Shown: piece by piece, positions 41,909 to 50,760 of the stretch
Numbering within the stretch: the stretch's first letter is position 1
Layout of the letters: every line of letters starts with the position of its first letter
DNA from: CBDCFV01 sp965261795
Lineage (GTDB): Bacteria > Chloroflexota > Dehalococcoidia > Lucifugimonadales > UBA3495
DNA length: 64,000 nucleotides
Direction of reading: 5' to 3'
Assembly: GCA_965261795.1 (NCBI GenBank)
Contig: OZ253476.1
Span: 1,240,001-1,304,000, forward strand
Translations under genes and position numbers: made by a program
The notes under the pieces: model-generated
What the model saw: the letters and a program-made list of their open reading frames with translations, nothing else
Databases searched by the model: none
What the model was told of the DNA's origin: nothing

Positions 41909-42409
41909 TTATACGGCTGCTTTCTGAGGGGCTAGAACTTCGTCCCAAGGACCGGAGATTTGGCCGGTGGGAGTGTCGCCGTGGAGGAACAGATCTTCAT
42001 GCCGGTGCCACTGCTCCCTGGGCAACTCGTAGTACACCTCAATCCCATTGCCGTCGGGATCACTGAAATAGATGCCCATCGATATCCCGTGGTCCCTTGG
42101 GGTCATCTCCACGCCCTTTTCCTGAAGGCGGACGTAGAACTCTTTCAAGTCCTCAAGGTTCTCCATTCTCCAAGCCATGTGGTTAAGCCCAACCTGCCCC
42201 TTCATCGGCAAAGCGGCATTATCGCCCACTTCCATCAGGGCAATCTCGTGGGACTCATCAAGGTTGGCTGCCATGAAAGCGGCGCGGCCAGGCACAAAGT
42301 CATAGGTGTGCAGGCCCAGAATATCCTCGTACCACTTGTGGGAAATCTCAGCGTTCCGAACGTAAATGTTTACGTGTCCCAGATGATTAGGTCTATAGCT
42401 CATTGTCAT
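41909..42409 (-). CDS. VOC-family protein, extradiol dioxygenase/glyoxalase-like
   Basis: This 166-residue protein has a two-module vicinal oxygen chelate fold. The first module has LGHVNIYVRNAEISHKWYED, supplying a His ligand, and the second LNHMAWRMENLEDLKEFYVR with another His. GIYFSDPDGNGIEVYYELP carries a Glu ligand. The His-His-Glu set matches catechol 2,3-dioxygenase-type Fe(II) sites as well as glyoxalase I. The long C-terminal tail is typical of the dioxygenase group. It is monocistronic, with repeat-rich DNA upstream. Confidence 0.75.
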   Translation of the reverse strand: MTMSYRPNHLGHVNIYVRNAEISHKWYEDILGLHTYDFVPGRAAFMAANLDESHEIALMEVGDNAALPMKGQVGLNHMAWRMENLEDLKEFYVRLQEKGVEMTPRDHGISMGIYFSDPDGNGIEVYYELPREQWHRHEDLFLHGDTPTGQISGPWDEVLAPQKAAV

Positions 42410-43042
42410 TCTCCCAACAATTCATCCGTGTTGATAGATGCCGTTAGTATACCATTTTGCTGAAAGACATCCGCTCCGCTGCAAACCAGGGCCTGTGCAA
42501 AGTCGAGGGAGCCAATCCACCAGTTCAATCCCCCATCCCACACGAAGGGAGGCGTCATTGCCATGAAAATAGGGATTTTCATGTCTCATGCGTGGGCTCG
42601 GCAAGGCCATCCGTCATTCCAGCGAAAGCAGGAATCCATACGCACCGAGGTAAAGGACGTTACCGTCAGCGAATGACTCTGGATTCCTGCCCACGCCAGG
42701 CGGGGGAGGGGTGACTTGGCACAGTCCCTCCCTCCCTCCCTCCCTCCCTCCTTCCACTGACACTTCCCCATTGCCAACTCGTAAAACACTTCTCTACCAT
42801 ATCTATTGTCCCGTTCAACATCCTGTTGGACGTGGACAAGTCCAATAAGGCCACTGAGGCAACATGATGATTGATGAGTAGAAAGCCCTCCAGCAACAAG
42901 CTGTCCGGACCCAACCGGGACCTCGAAGTCCCTTCCAACTCCCGTGCCCTCCCCGGACGTCCTGAAATGTCCGCAAATGTCCGCGATTCTGGAATTTCCG
43001 GCCTCTCCATCCGGCAAATAACCATCCGGGGAGTTTGGCATC
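42410..43042. other. Repeat-rich intergenic region
   Basis: No gene seen. It contains a degenerate palindrome related to the dispersed units (CCGTCATTCCAGCGAAAGCA at 42611). It also holds a (CCCT)n-like microsatellite near 42724-42752, and a 60-bp stretch (42753-42812) like 15657-15715. Near 42950-42985 are TGTCCGCAAATGTCCG words resembling the first 210 bases of the window. Confidence 0.55.
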
Positions 43043-43372
43043 ATGCGAAGTGAAATAAACGCTCTCCGCGCTCGCGTCCGCGTCCTTCAACGGAAATTGG
43101 CCCGTGAACTGGCCGCCTACCGGCTTGACCTCCTCAGTCGGGACCTTTGCCACCGTTGGTTCGTCGCCCAGTCCGACCACAAGCCTTTGCCCGGAATCCA
43201 GCCCTTCATCAACCGGGTGATAGACGCCGGCTACCGGCTCCTCCCGTTGGGCGCGGCCAATAACTACCTGCAGGGTTGTCGTCGTAAAGACACCGTCCCC
43301 GACCCCGACGCGTTGCTCAACACCCTCCTCCCCTCGTCCAGGAAATATCCCGCCCGTGGGTCCCTTGGCTGA
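43043..43372 (+). CDS. Hypothetical protein, arginine-rich N-terminus
   Basis: This 109-residue protein starts at ATG 43043, with GGGGAG upstream at good spacing. The first 30 residues form a basic helix (INALRARVRVLQRKLARELA). Then come CHRWFVAQSDHKPLPGIQPF and a Tyr/Leu-rich segment with NNYLQGCRRKDTVPDPDAL. The pattern looks coding and not like repeat shadow. No family recognised. Both flanks are repeat DNA, so it may belong to a small mobile unit. Confidence 0.5.
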   Translation: MRSEINALRARVRVLQRKLARELAAYRLDLLSRDLCHRWFVAQSDHKPLPGIQPFINRVIDAGYRLLPLGAANNYLQGCRRKDTVPDPDALLNTLLPSSRKYPARGSLG

Positions 43373-43619
43373 CGGAAAAACGTGGCATGGTTCTGTAGGG
43401 GCAACCCTTGTGGTTGCCCTGGGTGCTATCTGCATGGACAATCAAAAGACCCCGGCTATTAACCCTCGGGGCATGTGCAAAGTCCGAATCAATTCAAAGT
43501 CCGTTCGTGGTGAGCTTGTCGAACCATGAACGGATGCCCCTTCGACAAGCTCAGGGCGAACGTAGGGATTAATTTGCTGACCGACTTTGCACGTGCCCTG
43601 CCTCTTCATTTGTAAACCC
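43373..43619. repeat. Intergenic palindromic repeats
   Basis: Two repeat types are visible. One is an 8-bp inverted repeat GGGCAACC/GGTTGCCC at 43399-43419, which recurs as GGGGCAACC/GGTTGCCCC at 48155-48177. The other is a longer imperfect palindrome around 43501-43562, containing GAGCTTGTCGAACCATGAAC and CCTTCGACAAGCTCAGGGC; a similar GAGCTTGTCGAACCATCAAC occurs at 59863. No gene seen. Confidence 0.6.
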
Positions 43620-43648
43620 TTGACACTTGAAGCCAACCGGCATAGATT
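43620..43648 (+). promoter_or_regulatory. Candidate promoter of the molybdenum hydroxylase gene
   Basis: TTGACA (43620-43625) and TAGATT (43643-43648), spaced 17 bp, lie 75 bp upstream of ATG 43724. The -35 is a perfect consensus. Confidence 0.6.
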
Positions 43649-43723
43649 GCCATTGAATGGCGGTGAGCCGCCTTACTGTATCGGATACGATTTCAGCCAT
43701 CCTAACTACGTAAGGATTGACAC

Positions 43724-46033
43724 ATGACTACTACAAGCGAAAGACAGGAAGCAGGTCCTAAGAAGTATCGGGTCATTGGAACCAGGCCCATCCGCCACGA
43801 TGGCCTGGAAAAGGTAACGGGCGCGGCAAAATACGGCGCGGATACCCAAATATCCGGCATGGTGCACGGCAAAGTCCTGCGCAGCCCCTACGCCCACGCT
43901 CGCATCCGCTCCATAGACACCAGCAAGGCAGAGGCTTTACCCGGCGTGGTCGCCGTCGCGACGTCAAAGGACTTTCCGATTATCGAAGACCAAGTCATTG
44001 ACTTCGCTGAAGCCCAAGGCTCCGCCCGGCTCATGGCGGAGCACGTCATGGCCGACGACAAGGCCCTGTTTAAGGGCCATGCGGTTGCAGCGGTCGCCGC
44101 GACCAGTCCCCACGTTGCCGAGCAGGCGCTGGACTTGATTGAAGTGGACTACGAGGTTCTGCCAACGGTGCTGACGCTCCACGACGCGCTCAAGGAGGAC
44201 GCACCCATCCTGCACGACGACCTGACCACCATGTTCCGGGTGGAGCGGTTCGGCCGGGGCCAGGACACCGGCGTGAAAGGAAACGTAGCAGGCCACATCC
44301 AGCACAAGCTGGGAGACATTGAGAAGGGGTTTGCCGAGGCCGACGTGATTGTGGAGCGGGAGTTCGAGACGCAAACCGTCCACCAAGGCTACATTGAGCC
44401 CCACGCCTCCACGGCGGTATGGGCGCCCAACGATCGGATTACTATCTGGACCTGCACTCAAGGCGCTTTCGCCATCCGCGCTTCAACCGCCGCCATCATG
44501 GGTCTTCCAGAGTCGTCGGTGAAAGTAATACCCACGGAGATCGGTGGCGGATTCGGCGCCAAGATCACCACCTACTTGGAACCGGTAGCCGCCGTGTTGT
44601 CCAAGAAGTCCGGGCGCCCGGTTAAGATGGTTATGAACCGCAAGGAGGTCTTCGAAGGGACCGGCCCCACATCCGCCACCCACATGCGCTGCAAAATAGG
44701 CGCAACCAAGGCTGGGAAAATAACCGCCGCCCAGTTGTACCTTGCTTACGAGGCCGGCGCTTTCCCCGGCTCCCCCGTGGGCGGAGGGACGATGTGCGCC
44801 ACCGGACCTTACAACATCGAGAACCTGCTGGTGGACGGCTACGACATCGTTTGCAACAAGCAGAAGGTTCAAGCTTATCGGGCCCCCGGTCAGCCACAAG
44901 GTTGCTTCTCGGTGGAGCCAGTGATTGACGAGCTTGCCGAGAAACTGGGCATCGACCCGATGGATTTCCGGTTGATGAACGCCAGCAAAGTGGGCGACCG
45001 GATGCCCACCGGTGTCCCCCACGCCGTTCTGGGTACCCGGGAAATGGAAGAAGAGATGAAGGCCCATCCCCACTACAGCGAACCGCTGACCGGCCCTAAC
45101 CAAGGGCGGGGAGTGGCGGTGGGGTTCCGCTGGCAGGGAGGCCAAGCCTCTTCAGCAACCATCAACGTTAACAGCAACGGCACCATCAACCTGATAACCG
45201 GCTCGGTGGACATCGGCGGCACCCGCACTGCGGTCGCCATGCAGGCCGCTGAGGTTCTGGGACTGAGGGCCGAGGACGTGTCACCTACCGTGGTCGACAC
45301 CGACGCCATCGGCTACACCGCCACCACTGGCGGCAGCCGAACGGCCTTCGACACTGGCTTGGCCGCTATGAACGCCGCCGAGGAAGTCAAGCGGCAAATG
45401 GCTGCCCGGGCGGCGTTGATCTGGGAGGTGCAGGAAGAGGACGTAGAGTTCCACGATGGCACGTTCATTTGCACTAGGAATACAGAGGACCGTTTCACCT
45501 TCAAGGAGTTGGCGGAGCGGCTGATGCGCACCGGCGGCCCCATCACCTGTTCGGCGGCGTCCAACACCGGTGGCGTTGGCCCTATTATCGCCGGCAATAT
45601 TATCGACGTGGAGGTTGATCCGGAGACGGGCAAGGTCGACGTGCTCCGGTGCACTGCCTTCATGGACGCTGGGAAAGCAGTACATCCCAGCTACGTAGAG
45701 GGACAAATGCAGGGAGGGACCGTGCAAGGCATCGGCTGGGCCCTGAATGAGGAGTACTTCTACGCCGCCGACGGCACCATGAACAATTCCAGCTTCCTGG
45801 ACTACCGGATGCCCACGAGCCTGGATTTGCCCATGATTGAGACCGTCATAACCGAGGTGCCCAACCCCCGCCATCCTTATGGACTGCGGGGCGTCGGTGA
45901 AGCGCCGATAATCCCGCCATTGGCCGCTTTGGCCAACGCTATCTACGACGCCATAGGCGTCCGCATGACCAAGCTGCCCATGACTCCGGGCGCTATCCTG
46001 GAGGCCTTGGAGGCCAAGAAGAACGAGGGCTAG
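43724..46033 (+). CDS. Xanthine dehydrogenase-family molybdopterin-binding large subunit
   Basis: This 769-residue molybdenum hydroxylase large subunit has the expected marks. They are RHDGLEKVTGAAKYGADTQI at the N-terminus, IGGGFGAKITTYLEPVAAVL near residue 270, the molybdopterin-binding QAYRAPGQPQGCFSVEPVI (not the AYxCSFR loop of form I CO dehydrogenase), TATTGGSRTAFDTG, and the catalytic Glu in LRGVGEAPIIPPLAALANAI. It would hydroxylate an aromatic heterocycle or aldehyde. The FAD and Fe-S subunits normally encoded next to it are not visible in either direction, so it must use distant partners. Confidence 0.88.
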   Translation: MTTTSERQEAGPKKYRVIGTRPIRHDGLEKVTGAAKYGADTQISGMVHGKVLRSPYAHARIRSIDTSKAEALPGVVAVATSKDFPIIEDQVIDFAEAQGSARLMAEHVMADDKALFKGHAVAAVAATSPHVAEQALDLIEVDYEVLPTVLTLHDALKEDAPILHDDLTTMFRVERFGRGQDTGVKGNVAGHIQHKLGDIEKGFAEADVIVEREFETQTVHQGYIEPHASTAVWAPNDRITIWTCTQGAFAIRASTAAIMGLPESSVKVIPTEIGGGFGAKITTYLEPVAAVLSKKSGRPVKMVMNRKEVFEGTGPTSATHMRCKIGATKAGKITAAQLYLAYEAGAFPGSPVGGGTMCATGPYNIENLLVDGYDIVCNKQKVQAYRAPGQPQGCFSVEPVIDELAEKLGIDPMDFRLMNASKVGDRMPTGVPHAVLGTREMEEEMKAHPHYSEPLTGPNQGRGVAVGFRWQGGQASSATINVNSNGTINLITGSVDIGGTRTAVAMQAAEVLGLRAEDVSPTVVDTDAIGYTATTGGSRTAFDTGLAAMNAAEEVKRQMAARAALIWEVQEEDVEFHDGTFICTRNTEDRFTFKELAERLMRTGGPITCSAASNTGGVGPIIAGNIIDVEVDPETGKVDVLRCTAFMDAGKAVHPSYVEGQMQGGTVQGIGWALNEEYFYAADGTMNNSSFLDYRMPTSLDLPMIETVITEVPNPRHPYGLRGVGEAPIIPPLAALANAIYDAIGVRMTKLPMTPGAILEALEAKKNEG

Positions 46034-46062
46034 GTCTCCTTCGAAAAACACAGGGAAACCCG

Positions 46063-46088
46063 ACAGGCCTGTGGACACACGGGCCTGT
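46063..46088 (+). terminator. Hairpin after the molybdenum hydroxylase gene
   Basis: ACAGGCC-TGTG ... CACA-CGGGCCTGT can pair with one small bulge around a 2-nt loop and is followed by TTAGGTTG. It lies 30 bases past the stop and is a plausible terminator. Confidence 0.5.
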
Positions 46089-46269
46089 TTAGGTTGATGG
46101 ACCACCCCAAGATTCCTTGGGAGCCAACTGCTAGGGGGTGGTGCATTTGCGGGAAGACCACATAACTTGGTCATCAACATTGACTGCCGGTTGAAGCTGG
46201 GGCGTATGGTTCGAACATGCTGCGGCCGTCAGTATCTGAAGCTTGTGGTGATTGGTCAAGAGGTTTGTG

Positions 46270-48075
46270 ATGCCAAGCCAACAGTACTCGGTAAACCAGT
46301 ACCCTATCGAAACCCTGGTCACTTGGATCAAGTCCGGTGAAATCGCCATCCCCGATATACAGCGTCCTTTCGTCTGGAACGCAGCCAAGGTACGCGATTT
46401 CATCGATTCACTTTATCAAGGCTACCCCGTCGGGTATCTCATCACTTGGCGTAACCCCGACGTTCGGCTGAAAGACGGCACGAAGTCAACCGGTAAGCGT
46501 ATCTTAATTGACGGTCAACAGCGGGTGACGGCTCTTCTGGCCGCTGTGCTTGGTGAAGAAGTAGTAAACAGGGACTACAAGCGGGGCCGGATTACCATAG
46601 CCTTCCATCCTGGCCGGAAGGATGGCGAGCAACGCTTTGAGGTGGCCAACGCCGCCATACGCAGGGACCGGGGATGGATTCCTGATATCGCGGCCATCCT
46701 TACACCCGAAACGAAAATCCTCCAGTTATTAGACGAATATTGCGGAGCGAACCCGGAAGTAAGCAAAGACGAAATCTATGACCGGCTGGAGCGTCTTCGG
46801 GGTATACGCAATAACTCTCTTGGTCTCATAGATCTGAACGCCGATTTGGACGTGGAGACTGTCGCGGAGATTTTCGTTCGCATCAACTCCCAAGGAGTCT
46901 CGCTGAACGCAGCCGACTTCGCCATGTCCAAGATGGCCGCCAGTGAACAGTATGACGGGCATCAGCTGCGCAAGTGCATCGACTATTTCTGCCACCTAGC
47001 CGTTGCGCCGGAGGCCTACAATGACTTAGCCAGAGACAATGATTTTGCAGACACCAGCTATTTCCGCGCAATGGAGTGGCTGAAGCATGAAAAGGAAGAC
47101 ATCTACGATCCTTCGTACACCGATATGCTCCGAGTGGCGTTTACCTCTGAATTTCAACGTGGCCGTTTGGAGGACTTGGTTGCTCTGCTCTCAGGCCGCA
47201 ACTTCGAAACCCGCACTTTTGAAGAATCCATCGCAGAGGAATCTTTCCAGAAGCTCAAGAAAGGCGTCCTACGTTACATGAACGAGAACAATTTCAAACG
47301 TTTCATCATGATATTACGCTCAGGCGGGTTTATCGATTCTTCAATGATCAGATCTCAGAACACTGTTAATTTCGCTTATATTTTGTATCTGACACTGCGA
47401 GCACAGCATGTTTCTCAACAGGAAATAGAGAGGTTAGTGCGCCGGTGGTTTGTGATGTCTGTCCTGACAGGTAGGTACACCGGCTCGCCGGAAACCGCTT
47501 TTGGCGCCGATATTCGTGACATCGGCACTCAGGGTGCCCGTCCGTTGCTCAACACGATAGAACGGGCGGAGCTTTCTGAGGCGTTCTGGGATGTGGGGCT
47601 TCCGCAACAAATGGACACTCCAGTGGCCAGCAGCCCTTATTTCAACGTCTTTCTGGCGAGTCAAGTAAAAGAGAACGACAAAGGCTTCCTCTCCCGTGAT
47701 ATTAGCGTGCAAAACCTCCTTGAAGGTCAGCCGCACGTTCACCACGTATTTCCGAGCAGCTACTTGAAGCGGCACGGCTTCCAACGTGGACGCTACAATC
47801 AAATTGCCAATTATGTGATTATGCAGAGCGAAATTAACATCGCCATAAGCAACAGACCGCCGTCAACGTACTTTTCAGCATTGCTGGAACAGTGTGAGAC
47901 CGGCGTAACTCGCTACGGCGGCATAACCAGCGCCGGGGAGTTGAGAGACAACCTCGCGGCTCACTGCATTCCCGAAGGAATGGATGTGGTAAATAGCGAA
48001 GGCTACGATTCGTTTTTGCAGGAACGTAGAAGCTTGATGGCTACCAAAATACGGGATTACTATCGAACGCTGTAG
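46270..48075 (+). CDS. DUF262 (GmrSD-type) protein with HNH-like C-terminus
   Basis: This 601-residue protein begins at ATG 46270 after AAGAGG. The N-terminal DUF262 domain has IPDIQRPFVWNAAKVRDFID and the signature RILIDGQQRVTALLAAVLGE near residue 75. FVRINSQGVSLNAADFAMSK and a central region with conserved Arg/Trp-rich helices follow. The C-terminus has HVHHVFPSSYLKRHG and NQIANYVIMQSEINIAISNR, the H-H...N...N layout of DUF1524/HNH-type endonuclease ends. GmrSD proteins of this form are type IV restriction enzymes that cut modified phage DNA with NTP hydrolysis. No other defence genes adjoin it. Confidence 0.78.
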   Translation: MPSQQYSVNQYPIETLVTWIKSGEIAIPDIQRPFVWNAAKVRDFIDSLYQGYPVGYLITWRNPDVRLKDGTKSTGKRILIDGQQRVTALLAAVLGEEVVNRDYKRGRITIAFHPGRKDGEQRFEVANAAIRRDRGWIPDIAAILTPETKILQLLDEYCGANPEVSKDEIYDRLERLRGIRNNSLGLIDLNADLDVETVAEIFVRINSQGVSLNAADFAMSKMAASEQYDGHQLRKCIDYFCHLAVAPEAYNDLARDNDFADTSYFRAMEWLKHEKEDIYDPSYTDMLRVAFTSEFQRGRLEDLVALLSGRNFETRTFEESIAEESFQKLKKGVLRYMNENNFKRFIMILRSGGFIDSSMIRSQNTVNFAYILYLTLRAQHVSQQEIERLVRRWFVMSVLTGRYTGSPETAFGADIRDIGTQGARPLLNTIERAELSEAFWDVGLPQQMDTPVASSPYFNVFLASQVKENDKGFLSRDISVQNLLEGQPHVHHVFPSSYLKRHGFQRGRYNQIANYVIMQSEINIAISNRPPSTYFSALLEQCETGVTRYGGITSAGELRDNLAAHCIPEGMDVVNSEGYDSFLQERRSLMATKIRDYYRTL

Positions 48076-48154
48076 GTTGCAAGTAGACAGGCGACAATAC
48101 TCGCCCCTGTGTTGGTATGGTCTTTCGTTTCTTAATGTGGGCGGTAAATCAAAT

Positions 48155-48177
48155 GGGGCAACCATAGAGGTTGCCCC
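48155..48177. repeat. GGGGCAACC inverted repeat
   Basis: A perfect 9-bp inverted repeat with a 5-nt spacer lies 80 bases after the DUF262 stop. A relative at 43399-43419 shows it is a dispersed unit and not a site specific to this gene. Confidence 0.5.
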
Positions 48178-48296
48178 TGCCTCGCAAGCCCGGATTATGG
48201 CGAGTTTTAGGCTTTCCCCTACCGGCTGCCTTGGGCTGAGAACCCAAGGGCCTGCCGGATTGGTTTACAAAAGAGTTCCGGAGTGTGTACCAGTCG

Positions 48297-48716
48297 CTAC
48301 GCGGAGGTGGCCCAGCCACTGCCCGAAACGTCAATTATGACACCGTCCGGCCCGGCGAACTTGACCTCGGCGTTGGCATAGTTCGCTTGTCCCCCGAATA
48401 GACCGCCGGTGCCGGGGTCTGCCATCTTGGTCAGCCTCCTGCCCCCAGCCTTTTCCATCTTTTCGACCTGCTCCGGGAGGTTCTCGACGTAGAATCCGAA
48501 GTGGTGGATGCCGCTGAAGTTCGACCCGTGAGCGCCCACATCCGCATCCTCGTCGGTCTTGTACTTCAAGATGGCCATGTTGAACTCCCCGTCGCTGAGG
48601 AACACGTTGCCTTTGTCATCCGCTCGGATTATCTTCAAGTCCAGGGCCTCTTGGTAAAACTTAGCCGACGCCGCGGGGTCGCTGGTGGTCAGGGCTATGT
48701 GCTTGATCTTCGCCAT
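48297..48716 (-). CDS. VOC-family (glyoxalase-like) protein
   Basis: This is a small VOC protein of about 139 residues. ATG 48716 follows GGAGGAGACATT. It has KIKHIALTTSDPAASAKFYQ at the start, with a His ligand, then GIHHFGFYVENLPEQVEKME with a second His, and EVKFAGPDGVIIDVSGSGW at the end, where the usual Glu ligand is replaced by Asp. Substrate and metal are not determined. It is the last gene of a three-gene minus-strand operon after the SMP-30 gene. Confidence 0.75.
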   Translation of the reverse strand: MAKIKHIALTTSDPAASAKFYQEALDLKIIRADDKGNVFLSDGEFNMAILKYKTDEDADVGAHGSNFSGIHHFGFYVENLPEQVEKMEKAGGRRLTKMADPGTGGLFGGQANYANAEVKFAGPDGVIIDVSGSGWATSA

Positions 48717-48754
48717 AATGTCTCCTCCATTCGGTCCGATTTTGATGTCGCCTG

Positions 48755-49102
48755 TTACCGGTACATGGGCTTGAAGAAACTGTGCAGGTAGTTCCTTTGG
48801 TGGGCCCACGAATGAGCCCGCTTTATAACCGCCGTTGGTATTGGATCGGCTCGCTTATGAGTAATGCGCATGGTCTCGTATTTGCTGAGCTCAGGAGGGG
48901 CCTCGGCGGTGAAGATCACCTCGCACTCCTGTGCCTCCAAGTAAAGCTTCAGGTTGGAGTAACCCTTGGGGCGGGTGTTGGGAGTCTGGTAAATGTAAAG
49001 CTCGGTACTGCCAAACAACTCCTCCACGTGGTCTGTGCCGGTGCCCCGGCCGCCGCCTTCCCGCAACTGGCGCCTATGGATTCCGTGATTCCTCAAGCTC
49101 AT
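48755..49102 (-). CDS. Hypothetical protein in the SMP-30/VOC operon
   Basis: This 115-residue protein is unrecognised. The N-terminal part is basic and His-rich (NHGIHRRQLREGGGRGTGTD). The middle has a beta pattern (TELYIYQTPNTRPKGYSNLK, LYLEAQECEVIFTAEAPPEL), and the C-terminus is basic with aromatic residues (HSWAHQRNYLHSFFKPMYR). It lies between the SMP-30-like and VOC genes with gaps of 54 and 38 bases, so it is probably co-expressed with them. Confidence 0.55.
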   Translation of the reverse strand: MSLRNHGIHRRQLREGGGRGTGTDHVEELFGSTELYIYQTPNTRPKGYSNLKLYLEAQECEVIFTAEAPPELSKYETMRITHKRADPIPTAVIKRAHSWAHQRNYLHSFFKPMYR

Positions 49103-49156
49103 GCTACATCCTCGTAACCGCCGTTCTTGTCCTTGAACAGTCCTCCGATGCTTTTT

Positions 49157-50059
49157 TCATGGGTACATCGCCCAGCCGACCCGGTCGGTTTTCGCACGGA
49201 AGAAGTGCCCCTCGGTAGAGGTGACGTACAGGGTAGTCCTGTCGGGGCCGCCGAAGCAACAGTTGGTGGGCATTCGCGCCGGCACTCGATGGGTCTCCAG
49301 GACCCTGCCTGTGGGAGAGAAGACGTAAATCATCGGGCCCGGACCGCCGTCGGGCCAGCCCGCAGTGGCAATGATGTTGCCGTCCACGTCGAAGCACATG
49401 CCGTCGATGCCGCGGTGGACGGCGGTCCGGTCTTTGCCAAAGGTGTGCAAGGTATTGTAGGGACCCAGGCTTCCGTCATCGTTGATGGGGTAGGCCCGCA
49501 GTTCCCGGTCCAAGCCTATGTCGGCGCTGTTGCTCTCCGCCACGTACAACGTGGAGTCATCCTGGGACACCAGGATGCCGTTGGGCATGGTGGTATCGAA
49601 TGTGACCCGCGCCACAGTGTAGCTGCCGTCGGGTTGGGGGTCTGCCCGGAGCACCGACCGGTTGTCCAGTTCCTCAACCTCGGCGGGGTCTATGTTGCCC
49701 GCGTTCCACGGATTGGTGAACCAGATACGGCCTTGGTGGTCAATCGCCAAGTCATTTGGGGTATTGAGCTTCCGTCCGTCAACCCGGTCGACTACCGCGG
49801 TAGCCGACCCGTCGGGCTCAAACCGCACGATGGAGCGGCCTCCGGAGCAGCAGCCGTACAGCCGGCCTTGGGTGTCGTGGGCCAGACCGTTGGTACGGTT
49901 CGTGCCTCCCCGCCATTCAGAGATGTCCCCGCTGCCTGGGTCGTAACGCATGATGTGGCTTGTGGGTATGTGGGTGAAGTAGACCGCCTCCCCATCCCAT
50001 ATCGGGCCTTCGGTTACGCCACCGTAAGGCCGTTCTATCAATTCGAAACGCCATTCCAT
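49157..50059 (-). CDS. SMP-30/gluconolactonase/LRE-family protein
   Basis: This is a six-bladed propeller of about 300 residues. ATG 50059 follows AAGGAG; the frame extends 56 codons upstream without family residues. The metal ligands are recognisable: Glu in VTEGPIWDGEAVYFT near residue 15, Asn in LNTPNDLAIDHQGRIWFTN near 100, and Asp in HRGIDGMCFDVDGNIIATAG near 205. The fold catalyses lactone or ester hydrolysis with a divalent metal. Its place in an operon with a VOC protein suggests a catabolic step on a sugar- or aromatic-derived lactone, but the substrate is not known. Confidence 0.8.
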   Translation of the reverse strand: MEWRFELIERPYGGVTEGPIWDGEAVYFTHIPTSHIMRYDPGSGDISEWRGGTNRTNGLAHDTQGRLYGCCSGGRSIVRFEPDGSATAVVDRVDGRKLNTPNDLAIDHQGRIWFTNPWNAGNIDPAEVEELDNRSVLRADPQPDGSYTVARVTFDTTMPNGILVSQDDSTLYVAESNSADIGLDRELRAYPINDDGSLGPYNTLHTFGKDRTAVHRGIDGMCFDVDGNIIATAGWPDGGPGPMIYVFSPTGRVLETHRVPARMPTNCCFGGPDRTTLYVTSTEGHFFRAKTDRVGWAMYP

Positions 50060-50295
50060 AGCATAACTCCTTGGGCATGGGTAGAGGTCCATCGGGAACT
50101 GTAGACGTGAGCCGATTTTAGCAGAAGTCGCCAACAAGGAACAAATCGACTTGAGGGTGATACAATGCCGCCTGAAGTGGCGCTGTGACCTGCGCCTTGG
50201 CGTTTGCAAGGACCCAGCCCTTACCATGCTTTGAAGTGTATCCTCTACGACCCGTACCCACGCTAGTCTGAACAGTTACAAACGGAGTGCGCATA

Positions 50296-50685
50296 ATGGA
50301 GAAAATTAGAAGCAACCACGTCGACATCGCCCCGTCCGGCCCGACTTTCAGCAGAAGTATTCGCGTTGGCAATCTGCTGTTCATCGCCGGTTGCACCGCC
50401 CGCGGCACCGATGCGCAAGGAGCGCCTTTGATGGACCAGTTGCGGGTCACACTTGATAGGATAGTCCGCATCGTTGCCGCAGAGGGCGGATCGCCCGGAG
50501 ACATTGTCAAGATAACTACTTTCGTCACCAGCGTCCCGGATTGGGTGGCGCACAACGACGAAAGCCAAGCCATGTTTACGGAGTTCTTCCAGGGCGAGTA
50601 CCCCACCAACACCTTGGTGGAAATCGGCGCGTTGGTGGAGCCGGGACTCGATGTAGAGATCGAGGCCATTGCCGAGTTGGGGTAA
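50296..50685 (+). CDS. RidA/YjgF-family protein
   Basis: This 129-residue Rid domain has the opening PSGPTFSRSIRVGNLLFIAG, VKITTFVTSVPDW in the middle and GLDVEIEAIAELG at the end. The Arg that binds the substrate carboxylate in true RidA is Glu-Pro here (GALVEPGLD), so classic enamine/imine deaminase activity is doubtful. It precedes an amidohydrolase on the same strand by 75 bases, so they may act together on an amide or cyclic compound. GTG 50287 is an alternative start. Confidence 0.75.
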   Translation: MEKIRSNHVDIAPSGPTFSRSIRVGNLLFIAGCTARGTDAQGAPLMDQLRVTLDRIVRIVAAEGGSPGDIVKITTFVTSVPDWVAHNDESQAMFTEFFQGEYPTNTLVEIGALVEPGLDVEIEAIAELG

Positions 50686-50760
50686 CCTGGCCCTTCCTGG
50701 AAGAAGACGTGGATGGGTTGGGAGCGTCGGAGCCGGAATACGATAGTGAGAGGCGGGCGT

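Noticed and set aside
43724..46033. Form I CO dehydrogenase large subunit (coxL)
   Set aside because: The active-site loop is AYRAPGQPQG and not AYxCSFR, and the small and medium subunits are missing. It is only a general molybdenum hydroxylase.
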